A stretch of 64,000 bases of DNA from Vibrio pomeroyi (GTDB taxonomy: Bacteria > Pseudomonadota > Gammaproteobacteria > Enterobacterales > Vibrionaceae). Below the pieces are notes generated by a model. The model saw only the letters and a list, made by a program, of their open reading frames with translations. It was not told the DNA's origin and did no database searches. The stretch lies in NCBI GenBank assembly GCA_041879425.1, contig CP090854.1:3286001-3350000 (forward strand), given 5' to 3'. Of the stretch, positions 27,571 through 39,930 are shown one piece after another; within the stretch, counting starts at the first letter, position 1, and each line of letters opens with the position of its first letter. A program made the position numbers and the translations under genes.

Positions 27571-29037
27571 ATGAAACAAGTCAATGTAGATGTAGCAGTT
27601 ATCGGGGGCGGTACGGCAGGTCTAGGTTCTTACCGCGCTGCAAAAGCACACACTGACAGTGTCGTGATGATTGAAGGCGGCCCTTACGGTACCACCTGTG
27701 CTCGCGTTGGTTGTATGCCATCTAAACTGCTTATTGCAGCTGCAGAAAGCGTACACCAAATCGCGAAAGCTCCGGCTTTTGGCGTTCACCCACAAGGCGA
27801 TATCGTGATTAACGGCCGTGAAGTGATGGATCGAGTTAAGTTTGAACGTGACCGTTTTGTTGGTTTTGTTTTAGAAGGTGTTGATGAAATCCCAGAGCAA
27901 GACAAGATCTCTGGTTACGCAAAATTCTTAGACGACAACACGCTGCAAATTGATGACCATACGGTTGTGACTGCTAAGCGTATTGTTATCGCGACAGGTT
28001 CGCGCCCTGCATACCCAGCAGTTTGGAATGAACTTGGCGACCGCCTAATCATTAATGATGACGTGTTCAGCTGGGATGATTTACCAGAATCTGTTGCTGT
28101 ATTTGGCCCTGGCGTTATTGGCCTAGAGCTTGGTCAGTCATTGCATCGCTTAGGTGTGAAGACCAAACTGTTCGGTTTGGGTGGTCAAGTTGGCCCAGTA
28201 ACCGACCCAGAGATCATGGCTTACGCAGACAGGGCCTTCAATGAAGAGTTCTACCTAGATGCCGACGTAAAAATCGAGAGCATGAAGCGTATTACCACTG
28301 AATCGGGTGAACCACGTGTCGAAATCCAGTTCATCAATAAGCAAGGTGAACTAGAAACTAACATCGTTGAGTACGTACTGGCAGCAACAGGTCGTCGTCC
28401 TAATACAGACAAACTTGGCCTAGAGAATACCTCTCTTGAGCTTGATGAACGTGGTGTTCCTATCGCAGACCACTACACGCTACAAACATCATTGCCATCA
28501 GTATTCATTGCGGGTGATGCAAGCAACCAACTGCCTCTGCTACATGAAGCCGCTGACCAAGCACGCATTGCTGGTGACAACGCAGGTCGCTTCCCTGAGA
28601 TTCGTGCAGGCCTACGCCGCTCTAAAATCTCTGCAGTATTCTCTGACCCGCAAATCGCGATGGTTGGTGAAACGTACAAAGAGATCACGACACGCTTAGG
28701 CACATGTGGCTGTTTCGCAACAGGTGAAGTGTCTTTCGAGAACCAAGGTCGTTCACGAGTAATGCTACGCAACAAAGGTATCCTGCACGTTTACGGTGAG
28801 CAAGGTACAGGCCGCTTCCTTGGTGCTGAGATGATGGGACCAAACGCAGAACATTTGGCGCACCTATTAGCTTGGGCACATCAGAATAAGATGACGATTT
28901 CGGAAATGCTAGACATGCCTTTCTACCACCCAGTGATTGAAGAAGGTGTACGGACAGCACTACGTGACTTGAATGCGAAACTGCACCTAGGTCCAGAGAC
29001 GGTGAAACACTGTCTAGATTGCGGACCGGGCTGTTAA
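27571..29037 (+). CDS. FAD-dependent pyridine nucleotide-disulfide reductase (dihydrolipoamide dehydrogenase-like)
   Basis: The 488-residue protein is a class I flavin disulfide reductase. It has the FAD fingerprint AVIGGGTAGLGSYRAA near residues 8-23, the redox-active pair in TTCARVGCMPSKLL (Cys near 43 and 48), an NAD(P) fold GPGVIGLELGQSLHRLG near 195, the second FAD motif VFIAGDAS, and the dimer-interface His in FYHPVIEEG. It is not beside pyruvate or 2-oxoglutarate dehydrogenase genes. The C-terminus ends in three extra cysteines (481, 484, 488), reminiscent of mercuric or thioredoxin reductase tails. An earlier TTG frame start at 27523 is less likely than this ATG. Substrate is unknown; neighbourhood suggests thiol redox defence. 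Confidence 0.8.
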   Translation: MKQVNVDVAVIGGGTAGLGSYRAAKAHTDSVVMIEGGPYGTTCARVGCMPSKLLIAAAESVHQIAKAPAFGVHPQGDIVINGREVMDRVKFERDRFVGFVLEGVDEIPEQDKISGYAKFLDDNTLQIDDHTVVTAKRIVIATGSRPAYPAVWNELGDRLIINDDVFSWDDLPESVAVFGPGVIGLELGQSLHRLGVKTKLFGLGGQVGPVTDPEIMAYADRAFNEEFYLDADVKIESMKRITTESGEPRVEIQFINKQGELETNIVEYVLAATGRRPNTDKLGLENTSLELDERGVPIADHYTLQTSLPSVFIAGDASNQLPLLHEAADQARIAGDNAGRFPEIRAGLRRSKISAVFSDPQIAMVGETYKEITTRLGTCGCFATGEVSFENQGRSRVMLRNKGILHVYGEQGTGRFLGAEMMGPNAEHLAHLLAWAHQNKMTISEMLDMPFYHPVIEEGVRTALRDLNAKLHLGPETVKHCLDCGPGC

Positions 29038-29076
29038 TCTCAGACTATCGTTAGCAGTTAGCAAACACTAGATACT

Positions 29077-29107
29077 AAAAAGGAAAGCCATTGGCTTTCC
29101 TTTTTTG
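29077..29107 (+). terminator. Terminator of the flavin disulfide reductase gene
   Basis: AAAAAGGAAAGCC pairs with GGCTTTCCTTTTT around a two-to-four-base loop and ends in a T run, 40 bases after the stop. Confidence 0.9.
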
Positions 29108-29203
29108 CAACGAGCAAATAACAGACTCCCGATTACGCTCCTTCGTCACTATCAGAAATAACGATAATTTTCACAATATGGTAGGAACAAAATCCTCTAC
29201 GTC

Positions 29204-29235
29204 ATTCCAGAACCGAGGGACGAGGTATCTGGAAT
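29204..29235. repeat. Short palindromic repeat-like sequence
   Basis: ATTCCAGA (29204-29211) and TCTGGAAT (29228-29235) are perfect 8-bp inverted arms around AACCGAGGGACGAGGTA. From memory, GTCATTCC...GGAATCTC segments of this type recur between genes in Vibrio genomes, but only one copy is visible here. Confidence 0.4.
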
Positions 29236-29272
29236 CTCTTGAAGCCATTGCCTGTCGCTAAATACTTAGCAA

Positions 29273-29620
29273 TTACTTCTCAGCAGCAATCACAGAGATT
29301 TCAACAAGTAGCGCTTCGCGAGCCATATCGCCAGTCACACATGCGCGAGCTGGAGCGTGACCTTCTGGTACCCATGCATCCCAAACTGCGTTCATTTCTT
29401 GGAAGTCTTTCATGTCTTTCAAGTAAATCGTTGCTGACAGCATGTGCTCTTTGTCGCTGCCTGCTTGCTCAAGTAGCGCTTCCACTTTGTCTAGCATTGT
29501 CTGTGTTTGTTCCGTGATGTCTTTAGTTGCATCAGCACAAACTTGGCCACATAGGTAGATAGTACCGTTATGTTTAACAATACGGCTCATGCGTTGCTTG
29601 GTTTCTTGGCGCTCAATCAT
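29273..29620 (-). CDS. RidA/YjgF family protein
   Basis: The 115-residue protein belongs to the Rid family. Members of the RidA subgroup hydrolyse reactive enamine/imine intermediates from PLP enzymes. Visible family elements are YLCGQVCAD near residues 22-30, the [32 protein letters not shown] region (about 39-70), and the Arg in PARACVTG near 93 that binds the substrate carboxylate. It is a single-gene unit between two unrelated genes. Whether it is RidA itself or another Rid subgroup cannot be settled from the sequence alone. Confidence 0.85.
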   Translation of the reverse strand: MIERQETKQRMSRIVKHNGTIYLCGQVCADATKDITEQTQTMLDKVEALLEQAGSDKEHMLSATIYLKDMKDFQEMNAVWDAWVPEGHAPARACVTGDMAREALLVEISVIAAEK

Positions 29621-29707
29621 CGATCTTCTCTCTCTATGTCACCGTGATCCAATATCTTGTGACGTGGTATTATCAGGGCAACAAGCATAACGCGAATCAA
29701 GCCCAAG

Positions 29708-29956
29708 ATGACATGTCTTCATTGCAATAAAAATGAAAAAATCTTCAACAAACTCGGCCGCTGCCAACGTTGTATGAATCAGCTCACGGTGCTGTCTATC
29801 TTGAGCTGGGGAGTATGGTGGTTATTTTTCAAAGAAGCCCCGAAAGCCATCAATGCCATCGCTTTGATGATGGCGGCTTTCGCGTTCAGTGGCTTGCTAT
29901 CGTTGCATTGGATAATGAAGTTTGTGGTGCTGCCTTTGAGGAACAAAAAGCGTTAG
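29708..29956 (+). CDS. Small two-CxxC membrane protein (DUF3624-like)
   Basis: The 82-residue protein has two CxxC pairs at Cys3/Cys6 and Cys19/Cys22, suggesting a small zinc ribbon, followed by two hydrophobic segments (about 26-41 and 46-75) and a basic tail RNKKR. This resembles the DUF3624 family of small Vibrio proteins; the family number is from memory. The start ATG lies 88 bases from the divergent Rid gene. No function is known, and the neighbours give no pathway hint. Confidence 0.7.
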   Translation: MTCLHCNKNEKIFNKLGRCQRCMNQLTVLSILSWGVWWLFFKEAPKAINAIALMMAAFAFSGLLSLHWIMKFVVLPLRNKKR

Positions 29957-30063
29957 CTGAGGTGTTTGTTGGATAGGCAATAATGGTTAGACGCTAGCTT
30001 CAATACTCCGATAATTGGTCACAACCATCGAACGAGTATAATTTGCCACACAACAGATAGAAA

Positions 30064-30187
30064 AAAGCCCCAGAACCAATCGATTCTAGGGCTTTCTTAG
30101 AAAATTCTAAGAAAAAGCAGTGGTACTTTAATAGACCGGGCTTTTCTTAATTTGTTCCCAAAAAAGATCAGATTTTTGATCTTTTTT
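30064..30187 (-). terminator. Cluster of three hairpins downstream of argH
   Basis: Three consecutive stems occur: 30064-30095 (AAAGCCC pairing, minus strand ends in six T residues), 30093-30114 (10-bp stem TTTCTTAGAA), and 30160-30187 (11-bp AAAAAAGATCA stem ending in T residues). The first met by argH transcription is the last listed, 23 bases past the stop. Confidence 0.8.
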
Positions 30188-30209
30188 TAGGGACTATAAA
30201 ATCAATGCC

Positions 30210-32144
<1,935 letters not shown>

Positions 32145-32213
32145 TCAGTATTTTTCTGATGGTTTAAACTTACGGCAATTCAAAATGAAAATAAAGTATT
32201 AATTCATTATTTT

Positions 32214-32249
32214 CACATATTTATTCACCAAAAGTTGAATCCATTGATT
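32214..32249. promoter_or_regulatory. Candidate ArgR boxes upstream of argH
   Basis: Within the 347-base gap between argH and argG, 32214-32227 matches 10 of 14 positions of the ARG box TGAATAATTATTCA, and a TGAAT half-site follows one helical repeat pair later at 32236. The whole stretch 32150-32260 is very A/T-rich, as expected of ArgR targets, so chance matches are also likely. Confidence 0.35.
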
Positions 32250-32327
32250 ATTTTCAGCGTGGAGCGCGAATTATATGCCATTCGATAGTAAAAACCGAAG
32301 CTGATTTATTAGGCGAATAGAAACTAA

Positions 32328-32362
32328 AAAGCCCACTCACTAATCAATAGTGAATGGGCTTT
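32328..32362 (-). terminator. argG terminator
   Basis: AAAGCCCACTCACTA pairs with TAGTGAATGGGCTTT with one mismatch, and the minus strand continues with TTTTT. It ends the argC-argB-argG unit and separates argH. Confidence 0.85.
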
Positions 32363-32431
32363 GCATAATAATGTCTGTTTACTGACCTTTAATTTTTCAT
32401 CAAAGGCTAGCTCACTAACTCATTGTTAGGA

Positions 32432-33643
32432 TTACTTTTGGCTATTCAGAGCACGGATACGGCTTGATAGCGAATAAAGACGAATGAAGCCTTCAGCGTG
32501 GCTTTGGTCGTAAACTTCATCTTCACCAAAGGTTGCAAACTCTTCTGAGTATAGGCTGTTGTCAGAACGCTTCTGAGTTACCGTTGCATGGCCTTTGTAA
32601 AGCTTGATAACCACTTCACCATTCACGTCTTGTGCTAGCTCTTCTGTCGCTGCAAGGATTGACTTACAAAGCGGAGTGAACCAACGACCGTCGTATACAA
32701 GGTGAGAAGCTTTAACACCTAGCTCTTCACGGAATTCGAATGCCGCTTTATCAAGAACTAGCTGCTCTACTGCACGTAGTGCTTCCATCATGATGGTGCC
32801 ACCCGGAGTTTCGTAACAGCCACGTGACTTCATACCAACAAGACGGTTTTCTACGATATCGATACGACCAACACCGTGCTTAGCGCCCTTCTCATTTAGG
32901 TAAACCAGTGCGTTGTACGGCGTCATTGTTTCGCCATCAACCGCAACCACTTCGCCTTTTTCAACTTTAAGCGTTACTGTTTCAGATTCGTTTGGCGCTT
33001 GCTCTGGGTCTACAGTCCAAGCCCAGCAATCTTCGTTTGGCGCATTCCATGTATCTTCTAGAACGCCACCTTCTGTAGAGATGTGCCATGCGTTTGCATC
33101 ACGCGAGTAAATCTTAGTAAGAGAAGCAGTACAAGGGATGTTACGTTCTGCTAGGTAATCTAGACACTCTTCACGGCTCACTAGATCCCACTCACGCCAT
33201 GGTGCAATTACGTGTAGGTCTGGTGCTAGTGCTGCGAATGCACCTTCAAAACGAACTTGGTCATTACCTTTACCAGTACAACCGTGACACAGTGCGTCAG
33301 CACCTACTTTTCGTGCTACTTCAACCTGCGCTTTCGCGATGATTGGACGAGCCATAGAAGTACCTAGTAGGTATTTACCTTCGTAGTAAGCGCCTGTTTT
33401 TAGTGTTGGGTAGATGTAATCTGCCACCATCTCTTCTTTAAGGTCAGCGATGTAACACTCTGAAGCACCCGAAGCTTTTGCTTTCTCTTCGATACCAATC
33501 AACTCTTCGTCGCCTTGACCAACATCCGCGACAAACGCAACCACTTCACAGTCATAGTTCTCTTTCAACCATGGGATGATTACTGATGTGTCTAGACCGC
33601 CAGAGTAGGCTACTACAACTTTCTTTACGTTAACTTTGCTCAT
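32432..33643 (-). CDS. argG: Argininosuccinate synthase
   Basis: ArgG condenses citrulline and aspartate with ATP hydrolysis to argininosuccinate. From [20 protein letters not shown] the protein has 403 residues; the N-type ATP pyrophosphatase loop AYSGGLDTS is at residues 12-20, and the [13 protein letters not shown] motif is near 117. The start at 33643 is chosen over an open frame to 33700 because the family begins here and AGGAG lies just upstream. Located between argB and argH. Confidence 0.97.
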   Translation of the reverse strand: MSKVNVKKVVVAYSGGLDTSVIIPWLKENYDCEVVAFVADVGQGDEELIGIEEKAKASGASECYIADLKEEMVADYIYPTLKTGAYYEGKYLLGTSMARPIIAKAQVEVARKVGADALCHGCTGKGNDQVRFEGAFAALAPDLHVIAPWREWDLVSREECLDYLAERNIPCTASLTKIYSRDANAWHISTEGGVLEDTWNAPNEDCWAWTVDPEQAPNESETVTLKVEKGEVVAVDGETMTPYNALVYLNEKGAKHGVGRIDIVENRLVGMKSRGCYETPGGTIMMEALRAVEQLVLDKAAFEFREELGVKASHLVYDGRWFTPLCKSILAATEELAQDVNGEVVIKLYKGHATVTQKRSDNSLYSEEFATFGEDEVYDQSHAEGFIRLYSLSSRIRALNSQK

Positions 33644-33756
33644 TTTCTTTCTCCTAGTTTCCATACTGCACATGGCGGTCAGCGTTGGAAATGACTTCAT
33701 AATTATATGTTTATTTAGTTTGTCTAAATTCTTTAAGTAGTGACTCGTTGTGAGAA

Positions 33757-34545
33757 CTACTGAGGTAAAAACTGTGTTCCTATGCTTTTACCTGAAAACA
33801 GTTGTGTTAGCTTTTCTGGGTATCGCCAAGTAGCAACTTCGATTGGTCGTCCGAGGTCGTTAGCTGCTTCTAGTGCGGCTTGAACCTTGACGATCATGCC
33901 GTCGGTAATTACTTTGCCTGCGATAAGGTCATCGGCTTGTTGTTGATTAAGGCTTGGAATGAGGTGGCCTTTGCCATCCAACACACCACTTACATCAGAA
34001 AGAAGTACCAGCTCAGCATCTAGTGCGCCAGCAACGGCAACCGCAGCTTGGTCGGCATTGACGTTCATCAGTTGACCTTGTTCAGTCAGACCAATTGAAC
34101 TGATGATTGGCAGCGCGCCAGCATTAAGAATCGCTTGCAAGACGGTTGAGTCGCCCGGCTCCGCTTTTCCTACTGCACCCAGCTCAGGGTTCAGTTCGCT
34201 CACTTTGCATAAACCACCATCCGCTAGGCTCAAACCAACGGCATTGATACCGTCTTTAATCGCCTGACCTTGAAGTAATTTATTCGCCGTACCCGCTAGT
34301 GCACCAGCAATCACAGGGATCTGATCATAAGGAGTAACACGTAACCCTTCTTTCTTAACGGTTTCGAGGTTCAACTTATTCATCAAATCATCAACAAGGT
34401 AACCACCACCGTGAACAATCACGATTGGTCGTTGGGCTTGTTGTTGGTAAGCAGAGATAGCACCAAATAACTTGCTAAGTGTTTCACCACAAGATAGCGC
34501 AGCGCCACCTAACTTTATGATTAATGGTTGATTATTAAGGCTCAT
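33757..34545 (-). CDS. argB: Acetylglutamate kinase
   Basis: ArgB phosphorylates N-acetylglutamate, the second step of ornithine synthesis. The 262-residue amino-acid kinase shows IIKLGGAAL near residues 9-17, [12 protein letters not shown] near 43-54, and [15 protein letters not shown] near 158-172. It belongs to the short, arginine-insensitive E. coli-like type, lacking the N-terminal helix extension of feedback-inhibited enzymes. It is 12 bases downstream of argC, so the two are cotranscribed. Confidence 0.97.
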   Translation of the reverse strand: MSLNNQPLIIKLGGAALSCGETLSKLFGAISAYQQQAQRPIVIVHGGGYLVDDLMNKLNLETVKKEGLRVTPYDQIPVIAGALAGTANKLLQGQAIKDGINAVGLSLADGGLCKVSELNPELGAVGKAEPGDSTVLQAILNAGALPIISSIGLTEQGQLMNVNADQAAVAVAGALDAELVLLSDVSGVLDGKGHLIPSLNQQQADDLIAGKVITDGMIVKVQAALEAANDLGRPIEVATWRYPEKLTQLFSGKSIGTQFLPQ

Positions 34546-34557
34546 ATCTAGATTTCC

Positions 34558-35562
34558 TTACACTAACGCAGTTAATGGCGCAAAACCATAACGTAAATTT
34601 AAACACTGCATCGCTTGGCTAGATGCACCCTTTAATAAGTTATCAATCGCTGAAACAACGATGATGTGCTGACCTTGAACCTTCCAACCTAAATCACAGA
34701 AAGGTGTATGTTCTACGTCTTGAATTCTTGGCAATGTCTCTTCGAGTAATCTCACCGCAGGTTTACCTTGGTAAGCTTGCTCAAAAGCATCTTGTATCTG
34801 TTGTTCTGTCACGCCTTCAGCCAGTTTCATGGTGATGGTCGCTAAAATACCGCGCTTAAAGTTGCCGAGGTGCGGAGTGAAAATCACATCACATCCTAAG
34901 TGTGCAGCCATTTCAGGTTGATGACGGTGATTGAATACGCCGTAAGCTTGCAGACTCACTTCGCAGAAACTGTTAACCATGGTCGCCTTACGACCCGCTC
35001 CTGTAACACCACTCGTTGCGTTAATCACAGGCCATTGGCTCTCATCCAGTAACTTCGCTTCAACCAAAGGCTTAATCGCCAATTGTGATGCGGTTGGGTA
35101 ACAACCCGCGACTGCGACAAGTTGAGCTTCTTTAATCGCTTGCTCATTCCATTCCGCTAAACCGTAAGCGGCTTTATCTAGCCATTGCTCGTGTTGGTGT
35201 TCAAAACCGTAGAACTCTTGGTAAAAGTTCTCGCCTTTCACTCTGAAGGCTCCCGATAGGTCGAACACTTGGCAATCGTTCTCTAGAAAGATTGGCGCTA
35301 GGTCATGGCTTACTTCGTGTGCAGTGGCTAAGAAAATCACATCAGACTGCTTTGCCACTTCTTCTGGATTCGTTAATGGTTGTACTGGCATATCAATCAA
35401 GCCAGCTAACTTACCGTGCAATGCCGCAATAGGTTTACCTGCGTCTACACTATTGGCTGAGACATATAAACCTGATAGCGTGAGCTCAGGGTGTCTGTTT
35501 ATCATTAGAGCCAGTTCTGCTCCTGTGTAGCCGCTTGCGCCAATGATCGTGGTTTTCAACAT
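34558..35562 (-). CDS. argC: N-acetyl-gamma-glutamyl-phosphate reductase
   Basis: ArgC reduces N-acetylglutamyl phosphate to the semialdehyde with NADPH. The 334-residue protein has the NADP fold [16 protein letters not shown] at residues 5-20 and the catalytic Cys in [13 protein letters not shown] near residue 155. It heads the leftward arginine operon and is divergent from argE across a 154-base A/T-rich region, the arrangement seen in many enterics and vibrios. Confidence 0.97.
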   Translation of the reverse strand: MLKTTIIGASGYTGAELALMINRHPELTLSGLYVSANSVDAGKPIAALHGKLAGLIDMPVQPLTNPEEVAKQSDVIFLATAHEVSHDLAPIFLENDCQVFDLSGAFRVKGENFYQEFYGFEHQHEQWLDKAAYGLAEWNEQAIKEAQLVAVAGCYPTASQLAIKPLVEAKLLDESQWPVINATSGVTGAGRKATMVNSFCEVSLQAYGVFNHRHQPEMAAHLGCDVIFTPHLGNFKRGILATITMKLAEGVTEQQIQDAFEQAYQGKPAVRLLEETLPRIQDVEHTPFCDLGWKVQGQHIIVVSAIDNLLKGASSQAMQCLNLRYGFAPLTALV

Positions 35563-35644
35563 CTCAACACATCCATTTCTGAGGTAAGTTACATTTCAAA
35601 ATTTGACTATTCATACTTAATTTTTAGCTTTATTTGATTTCTTA

Positions 35645-35658
35645 TGCATTAAATATGA
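35645..35658. promoter_or_regulatory. Possible ARG box between argC and argE
   Basis: TGCATTAAATATGA matches 10 of 14 consensus ARG-box positions in the shared argC-argE control region, where ArgR is expected. The match is moderate and no clear second box at the usual 21-bp spacing was found. Confidence 0.3.
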
Positions 35659-35716
35659 TTTAATATGTGTTTTACCGACTTATAGTTTTCCTGTCAATAG
35701 TAGAAGTGAAGATATT

Positions 35717-36853
35717 ATGCAATTACCGAGTTTTCTTGAGGTCTACAAAGGCCTAATTTCCACCGACTCTATTAGTTCTACCGATCCAAGCTGGGATCAT
35801 GGCAACGAAAAAGTGATCGAAAAATTGGCTCAATGGTTTAAAGACTTGGGTTTTAGCGTAGAGGTCGTGGAAGTCGAGCCCGGCAAACATAATATGGTCG
35901 CAAAGATGGGTTCTGGTGAAGGTGGCTTGCTATTAGCAGGACACAGCGACACCGTGCCATTTGATGAAGGGCGTTGGAACTTTAACCCTCATGCACTGAC
36001 AGAGCACAATAATCGCTTCTACGGATTAGGCACGGCCGACATGAAAGGCTTCTTCGCTTTCGTCTATGAAGCGGCAAAAAAGATGGATTGGAGTAATCAG
36101 GCAAGGCCACTTTATGTATTGGCAACCTGTGATGAAGAGACCACCATGCTAGGTGCTCGTCACTTCACGGAGAATGCACCATTTAAACCGGACTACTGCA
36201 TCATTGGTGAGCCGACTAGCCTAGTGCCGATTCGTGGACACAAAGGCCACGTGGCAAATGCAGTGCGAGTAACCGGTAAATCAGGTCACTCTTCTGATCC
36301 TGCACTAGGCGTCAATGCCATCGAGATCATGCATGAAGTGTTGTTTGCGTTAATGCAGCTGCGTGACAAGTTAGTCAAAGAGTACCATCACCCGGGTTTT
36401 GCAATTCCAAGCCCTACTCTAAACCTTGGCCATATTCACGGTGGCGACAGCGCCAACCGTATCTGTGGTTGCTGTGAGCTGCACTACGATGTACGTCCTT
36501 TACCGGGTATCAGCTTAGATGGCTTGGATAACATGCTGCGCAGCGCACTGAAAGAAGTGGAAGCCAAATGGCCGGGCAGAATTGAAATTACGCCACTGCA
36601 CGAACCTATCCCGGGTTACGAGTGCCAACACGACCACCCATTTATCGGTGGCATGGAATCCGTTTGCGAAACTGAATCACAAACCGTGAACTACTGTACC
36701 GAGGCACCTTTCCTTCAAGAACTTTGCCCAACCTTAGTTCTGGGTCCGGGCTCAATCGACCAAGCTCACCAACCGGATGAGTTCTTAAGCTTCGATTTTA
36801 TCGATCCAACGATTGATGTTCTGAGTAAATCCATCCGTAAATATTGTTTCTAG
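35717..36853 (+). CDS. argE: Acetylornithine deacetylase
   Basis: ArgE hydrolyses N-acetylornithine to ornithine. The 378-residue M20 metallopeptidase has [12 protein letters not shown] with the metal His near residue 76, GTADMKGF with the bridging Asp near 108, [13 protein letters not shown] with catalytic Glu near 140, and a C-terminal His in DQAHQPDEF. The presence of this linear-pathway deacetylase beside the ArgH(A) fusion is consistent with the acetyl group being made by the fused ArgA domain and removed by ArgE. Confidence 0.97.
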   Translation: MQLPSFLEVYKGLISTDSISSTDPSWDHGNEKVIEKLAQWFKDLGFSVEVVEVEPGKHNMVAKMGSGEGGLLLAGHSDTVPFDEGRWNFNPHALTEHNNRFYGLGTADMKGFFAFVYEAAKKMDWSNQARPLYVLATCDEETTMLGARHFTENAPFKPDYCIIGEPTSLVPIRGHKGHVANAVRVTGKSGHSSDPALGVNAIEIMHEVLFALMQLRDKLVKEYHHPGFAIPSPTLNLGHIHGGDSANRICGCCELHYDVRPLPGISLDGLDNMLRSALKEVEAKWPGRIEITPLHEPIPGYECQHDHPFIGGMESVCETESQTVNYCTEAPFLQELCPTLVLGPGSIDQAHQPDEFLSFDFIDPTIDVLSKSIRKYCF

Positions 36854-36880
36854 TTATTGCTACCCTTTCGATATTTTTTT

Positions 36881-36910
36881 ATAAAAGCCGCCCAAAAAGG
36901 TGGCTTTTAT
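36881..36910 (+). terminator. argE terminator
   Basis: ATAAAAGCC pairs with GGCTTTTAT, extended inward by CC/GG around a CAAAAA loop, followed by a short T run, 28 bases after the stop. Confidence 0.75.
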
Positions 36911-37110
36911 TCTGTTATCCCTGCCAAAGCCTGATCTTGTAATTAAATTTCACTTTATTCCGAAGTCTTGGAAAATTTACTTCTCCCGCATTTCGAAAAC
37001 TAATAATTGCAAACTTAGAATGCTTTATTTGACTAGATACAGCAGTTTTCGCTAGATTGTGTACTTAACAAGGAACAATGGATGTAATTTTTTTACGAGG
37101 CAGGATGACA

Positions 37111-39741
37111 ATGAACGAGAAATACGCCGCTCTCAAGAGTAACGTAAGCATGCTGGGACGCTTGCTAGGTAACACAATCCAAGATGCACATGGTGACGTT
37201 ATCTTAGAGAAAGTGGAAACTATCCGTAAACTTTCCAAATCCGCCCGCGCAGGCAACAAAGCTGACCGTGACAGCCTAGTTGAAGAAATCAAAAACCTGC
37301 CGAACGAACAACTCACTCCTGTTGCTCGTGCATTTAACCAATTTCTCAACCTCACCAACATGGCAGAGCAGTACCACACCATCTCTCGCCACTGTGAGGA
37401 GCATGTTTGCGAACCAGACGTGCTGCAATCTCTATTTTCCAAATTAAACCAAAACGACATCAGCAAGCTAGATGCGGCTCAAGCCGTTCGCGACCTGAAC
37501 ATTGAACTCGTTTTGACTGCACACCCAACAGAAATCACTCGTCGCACCATGATCAACAAGCTGGTTAAGATCAACGAGTGCCTGTCTAAATTAGAATTAA
37601 GCGACCTATCGCACAAAGAGCGCGTGAAAACCGAACGTCGCCTAGAGCAACTTATCGCTCAAGGTTGGCACTCTGATGTGATTCGTCAGCAACGCCCAAC
37701 GCCACTTGATGAAGCTAAGTGGGGCTTTGCGGTTGTAGAAAACTCGCTTTGGGAAGCCGTTCCTGATTTCCTACGTGAAATGGATGGCCGACTAAAAGGC
37801 TATCTTGGTGAAGGCCTGCCGATTGATGCACGCCCGGTACACTTCTCATCTTGGATGGGCGGTGACCGCGATGGTAACCCATTCGTAACGCACACCATCA
37901 CTAAAGAAGTGCTACGCTTATCTCGCTGGAAAGCTGCAGACCTTTACCTAGGTGACGTTAACGAGCTAATTACCGAACTGTCGATGACTAAGTGTAATGA
38001 TGCCGTTCGTGAACTAGCCGGTGATGAGCACGAAGCTTACCGTGCAATCCTGAAGAACCTACGTACTCTGCTGAACAACACGCTAGAAGTGTTGGATGCA
38101 AAACTGCATGACACAGAGGTTCCGAAGAAAGAAACACTACAGAACATCGAGCAACTTTGGACACCGCTTTACGCGTGTTACCAATCGTTGCACGAATGTG
38201 GCATGGGCGTAATCGCAGACGGTTCTCTGCTTGATACTCTGCGCCGACTAAAAGCATTCGGTGTACACCTAGTGCGTCTCGATGTTCGTCAAGAAAGTAC
38301 CCGTCATTCAGATGTACTGTCTGAACTGACTCGCTACCTAGGCATTGGCGATTACGACCAATGGAGCGAGCAAGACAAGATTGCTTTCTTAACCAATGAA
38401 TTAAGCTCTAAGCGACCGCTTCTTCCTCGCGATTGGGAGCCATCTGAACAGGTTAAAGAGGTTTTAGACACCTGTAAGGTCATTGCTGCTCAACCTCGTG
38501 AAGCCTTCGGTGCTTACGTAATTTCTATGGCACGTACTGCATCAGATGTACTGGCTGTTCACTTGCTACTGCAAGAATGCGGCTGTCCGTACCGCATGGA
38601 CGTGTGTCCGCTGTTCGAAACGCTAGACGACTTGAACAACTCAGAAGCAGTAATGAAACAGCTAATGAGCATCGACTTGTACCGTGGCTTTATCCAGAAC
38701 CACCAGATGGTGATGATCGGATACTCTGACTCAGCGAAAGATGCGGGCGTAATGTCTGCAGGTTGGGCTCAATATGACGCGATGGACAAGCTGGTTAAGG
38801 TTTGTGATGAAGAAGGCATTGAACTGACTCTATTCCACGGTCGTGGCGGTACGGTTGGTCGTGGTGGTGCGCCAGCGCACGCTGCTCTTCTTTCTCAGCC
38901 ACCTAAGAGCTTGAAAGGCGGTTTACGTGTAACTGAGCAAGGCGAAATGATCCGCTTTAAGCTTGGCTTGCCAGATGTTGCTGTAAACAGCTTCAACCTT
39001 TACGCAAGTGCGATTCTAGAAGCGAACCTTCTGCCGCCACCAGAGCCAAAACAAGAGTGGCGCGACCTAATGGAAGTGCTGTCTCAAGTATCTTGTGAGG
39101 CTTACCGTAACGTGGTTCGTGGCGAAGAAAAATTCGTACCTTACTTCCGTCAAGCGACACCTGAACTGGAGCTAGGCAAACTGCCTCTTGGTTCTCGCCC
39201 TGCAAAACGTAACCCGAACGGCGGCGTAGAAAGCCTACGTGCGATTCCATGGATTTTCTCTTGGAGCCAAAACCGTTTAGTACTGCCTGCATGGCTAGGC
39301 GCTGGTGAAGCGATTCAGTACTCTGTAGATCAAGGCCATCAAGCCCTACTGGAAGAGATGTGTCGCGAGTGGCCGTTCTTCTCTACCCGTCTCGGTATGT
39401 TGGAAATGGTGTACTCGAAGTGCAACATGGAAATCGCTAAGTACTACGACCAACGTCTTGTTGACGAAGAGCTATTACCGTTAGGTGAATTGCTGCGTGA
39501 ACAGCTGCAAAAAGACATCAAAGCCGTGCTGAATGTTGAGAACAACGAGAACCTAATGCAGAGCGACCCTTGGGGACTAGAGTCAATCCGCCTACGTAAC
39601 ATCTACGTTGAGCCACTAAACATGCTTCAAGCTGAGCTGCTTTACCGTACTCGTAAATGTGAAACACCACCAGCAGAGCTTGAAGAAGCGCTAATGGTGA
39701 CGATTGCAGGCATTGCAGCAGGCATGCGAAACACTGGTTAA
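37111..39741 (+). CDS. ppc: Phosphoenolpyruvate carboxylase
   Basis: Ppc carboxylates phosphoenolpyruvate to oxaloacetate, replenishing the TCA cycle. Counted from [12 protein letters not shown] the protein has 876 residues, as usual for gammaproteobacteria. Catalytic segments are intact: [12 protein letters not shown] near residues 134-145, [13 protein letters not shown] near 249-261, and [13 protein letters not shown] near 576-588; the C-terminus MRNTG is the conserved allosteric and active-site tail. In-frame ATGs also exist at 37078 and 37105; GAGG at 37097-37100 is best spaced for 37111. Confidence 0.97.
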   Translation: MNEKYAALKSNVSMLGRLLGNTIQDAHGDVILEKVETIRKLSKSARAGNKADRDSLVEEIKNLPNEQLTPVARAFNQFLNLTNMAEQYHTISRHCEEHVCEPDVLQSLFSKLNQNDISKLDAAQAVRDLNIELVLTAHPTEITRRTMINKLVKINECLSKLELSDLSHKERVKTERRLEQLIAQGWHSDVIRQQRPTPLDEAKWGFAVVENSLWEAVPDFLREMDGRLKGYLGEGLPIDARPVHFSSWMGGDRDGNPFVTHTITKEVLRLSRWKAADLYLGDVNELITELSMTKCNDAVRELAGDEHEAYRAILKNLRTLLNNTLEVLDAKLHDTEVPKKETLQNIEQLWTPLYACYQSLHECGMGVIADGSLLDTLRRLKAFGVHLVRLDVRQESTRHSDVLSELTRYLGIGDYDQWSEQDKIAFLTNELSSKRPLLPRDWEPSEQVKEVLDTCKVIAAQPREAFGAYVISMARTASDVLAVHLLLQECGCPYRMDVCPLFETLDDLNNSEAVMKQLMSIDLYRGFIQNHQMVMIGYSDSAKDAGVMSAGWAQYDAMDKLVKVCDEEGIELTLFHGRGGTVGRGGAPAHAALLSQPPKSLKGGLRVTEQGEMIRFKLGLPDVAVNSFNLYASAILEANLLPPPEPKQEWRDLMEVLSQVSCEAYRNVVRGEEKFVPYFRQATPELELGKLPLGSRPAKRNPNGGVESLRAIPWIFSWSQNRLVLPAWLGAGEAIQYSVDQGHQALLEEMCREWPFFSTRLGMLEMVYSKCNMEIAKYYDQRLVDEELLPLGELLREQLQKDIKAVLNVENNENLMQSDPWGLESIRLRNIYVEPLNMLQAELLYRTRKCETPPAELEEALMVTIAGIAAGMRNTG

Positions 39742-39767
39742 TTAGTGATTCCTACTATTCAATAGAC

Positions 39768-39796
39768 AAAAGGTCGCCTAGTGCGACCTTTTTATT
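39768..39796 (+). terminator. ppc terminator
   Basis: AAAAGGTCGC pairs with GCGACCTTTT around CTAGT and is followed by T-rich sequence, 26 bases past the ppc stop. Confidence 0.9.
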
Positions 39797-39930
39797 TTAC
39801 AAAATAAGCGATACTTAGTTTTTTGTCAGTTTTTTGGGTTATTTTGTCCATGTATTCTACTTTATGCTTATTATTTAGATATACTACTGCTCCGCTGCGG
39901 AAACACTCCAAAAAAATAATCTGCAGCATC

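Noticed and set aside
27571..29037. Assignment as LpdA of pyruvate dehydrogenase
   Set aside because: No aceEF or sucAB neighbours and an unusual C-terminal tail; called only as a family member.
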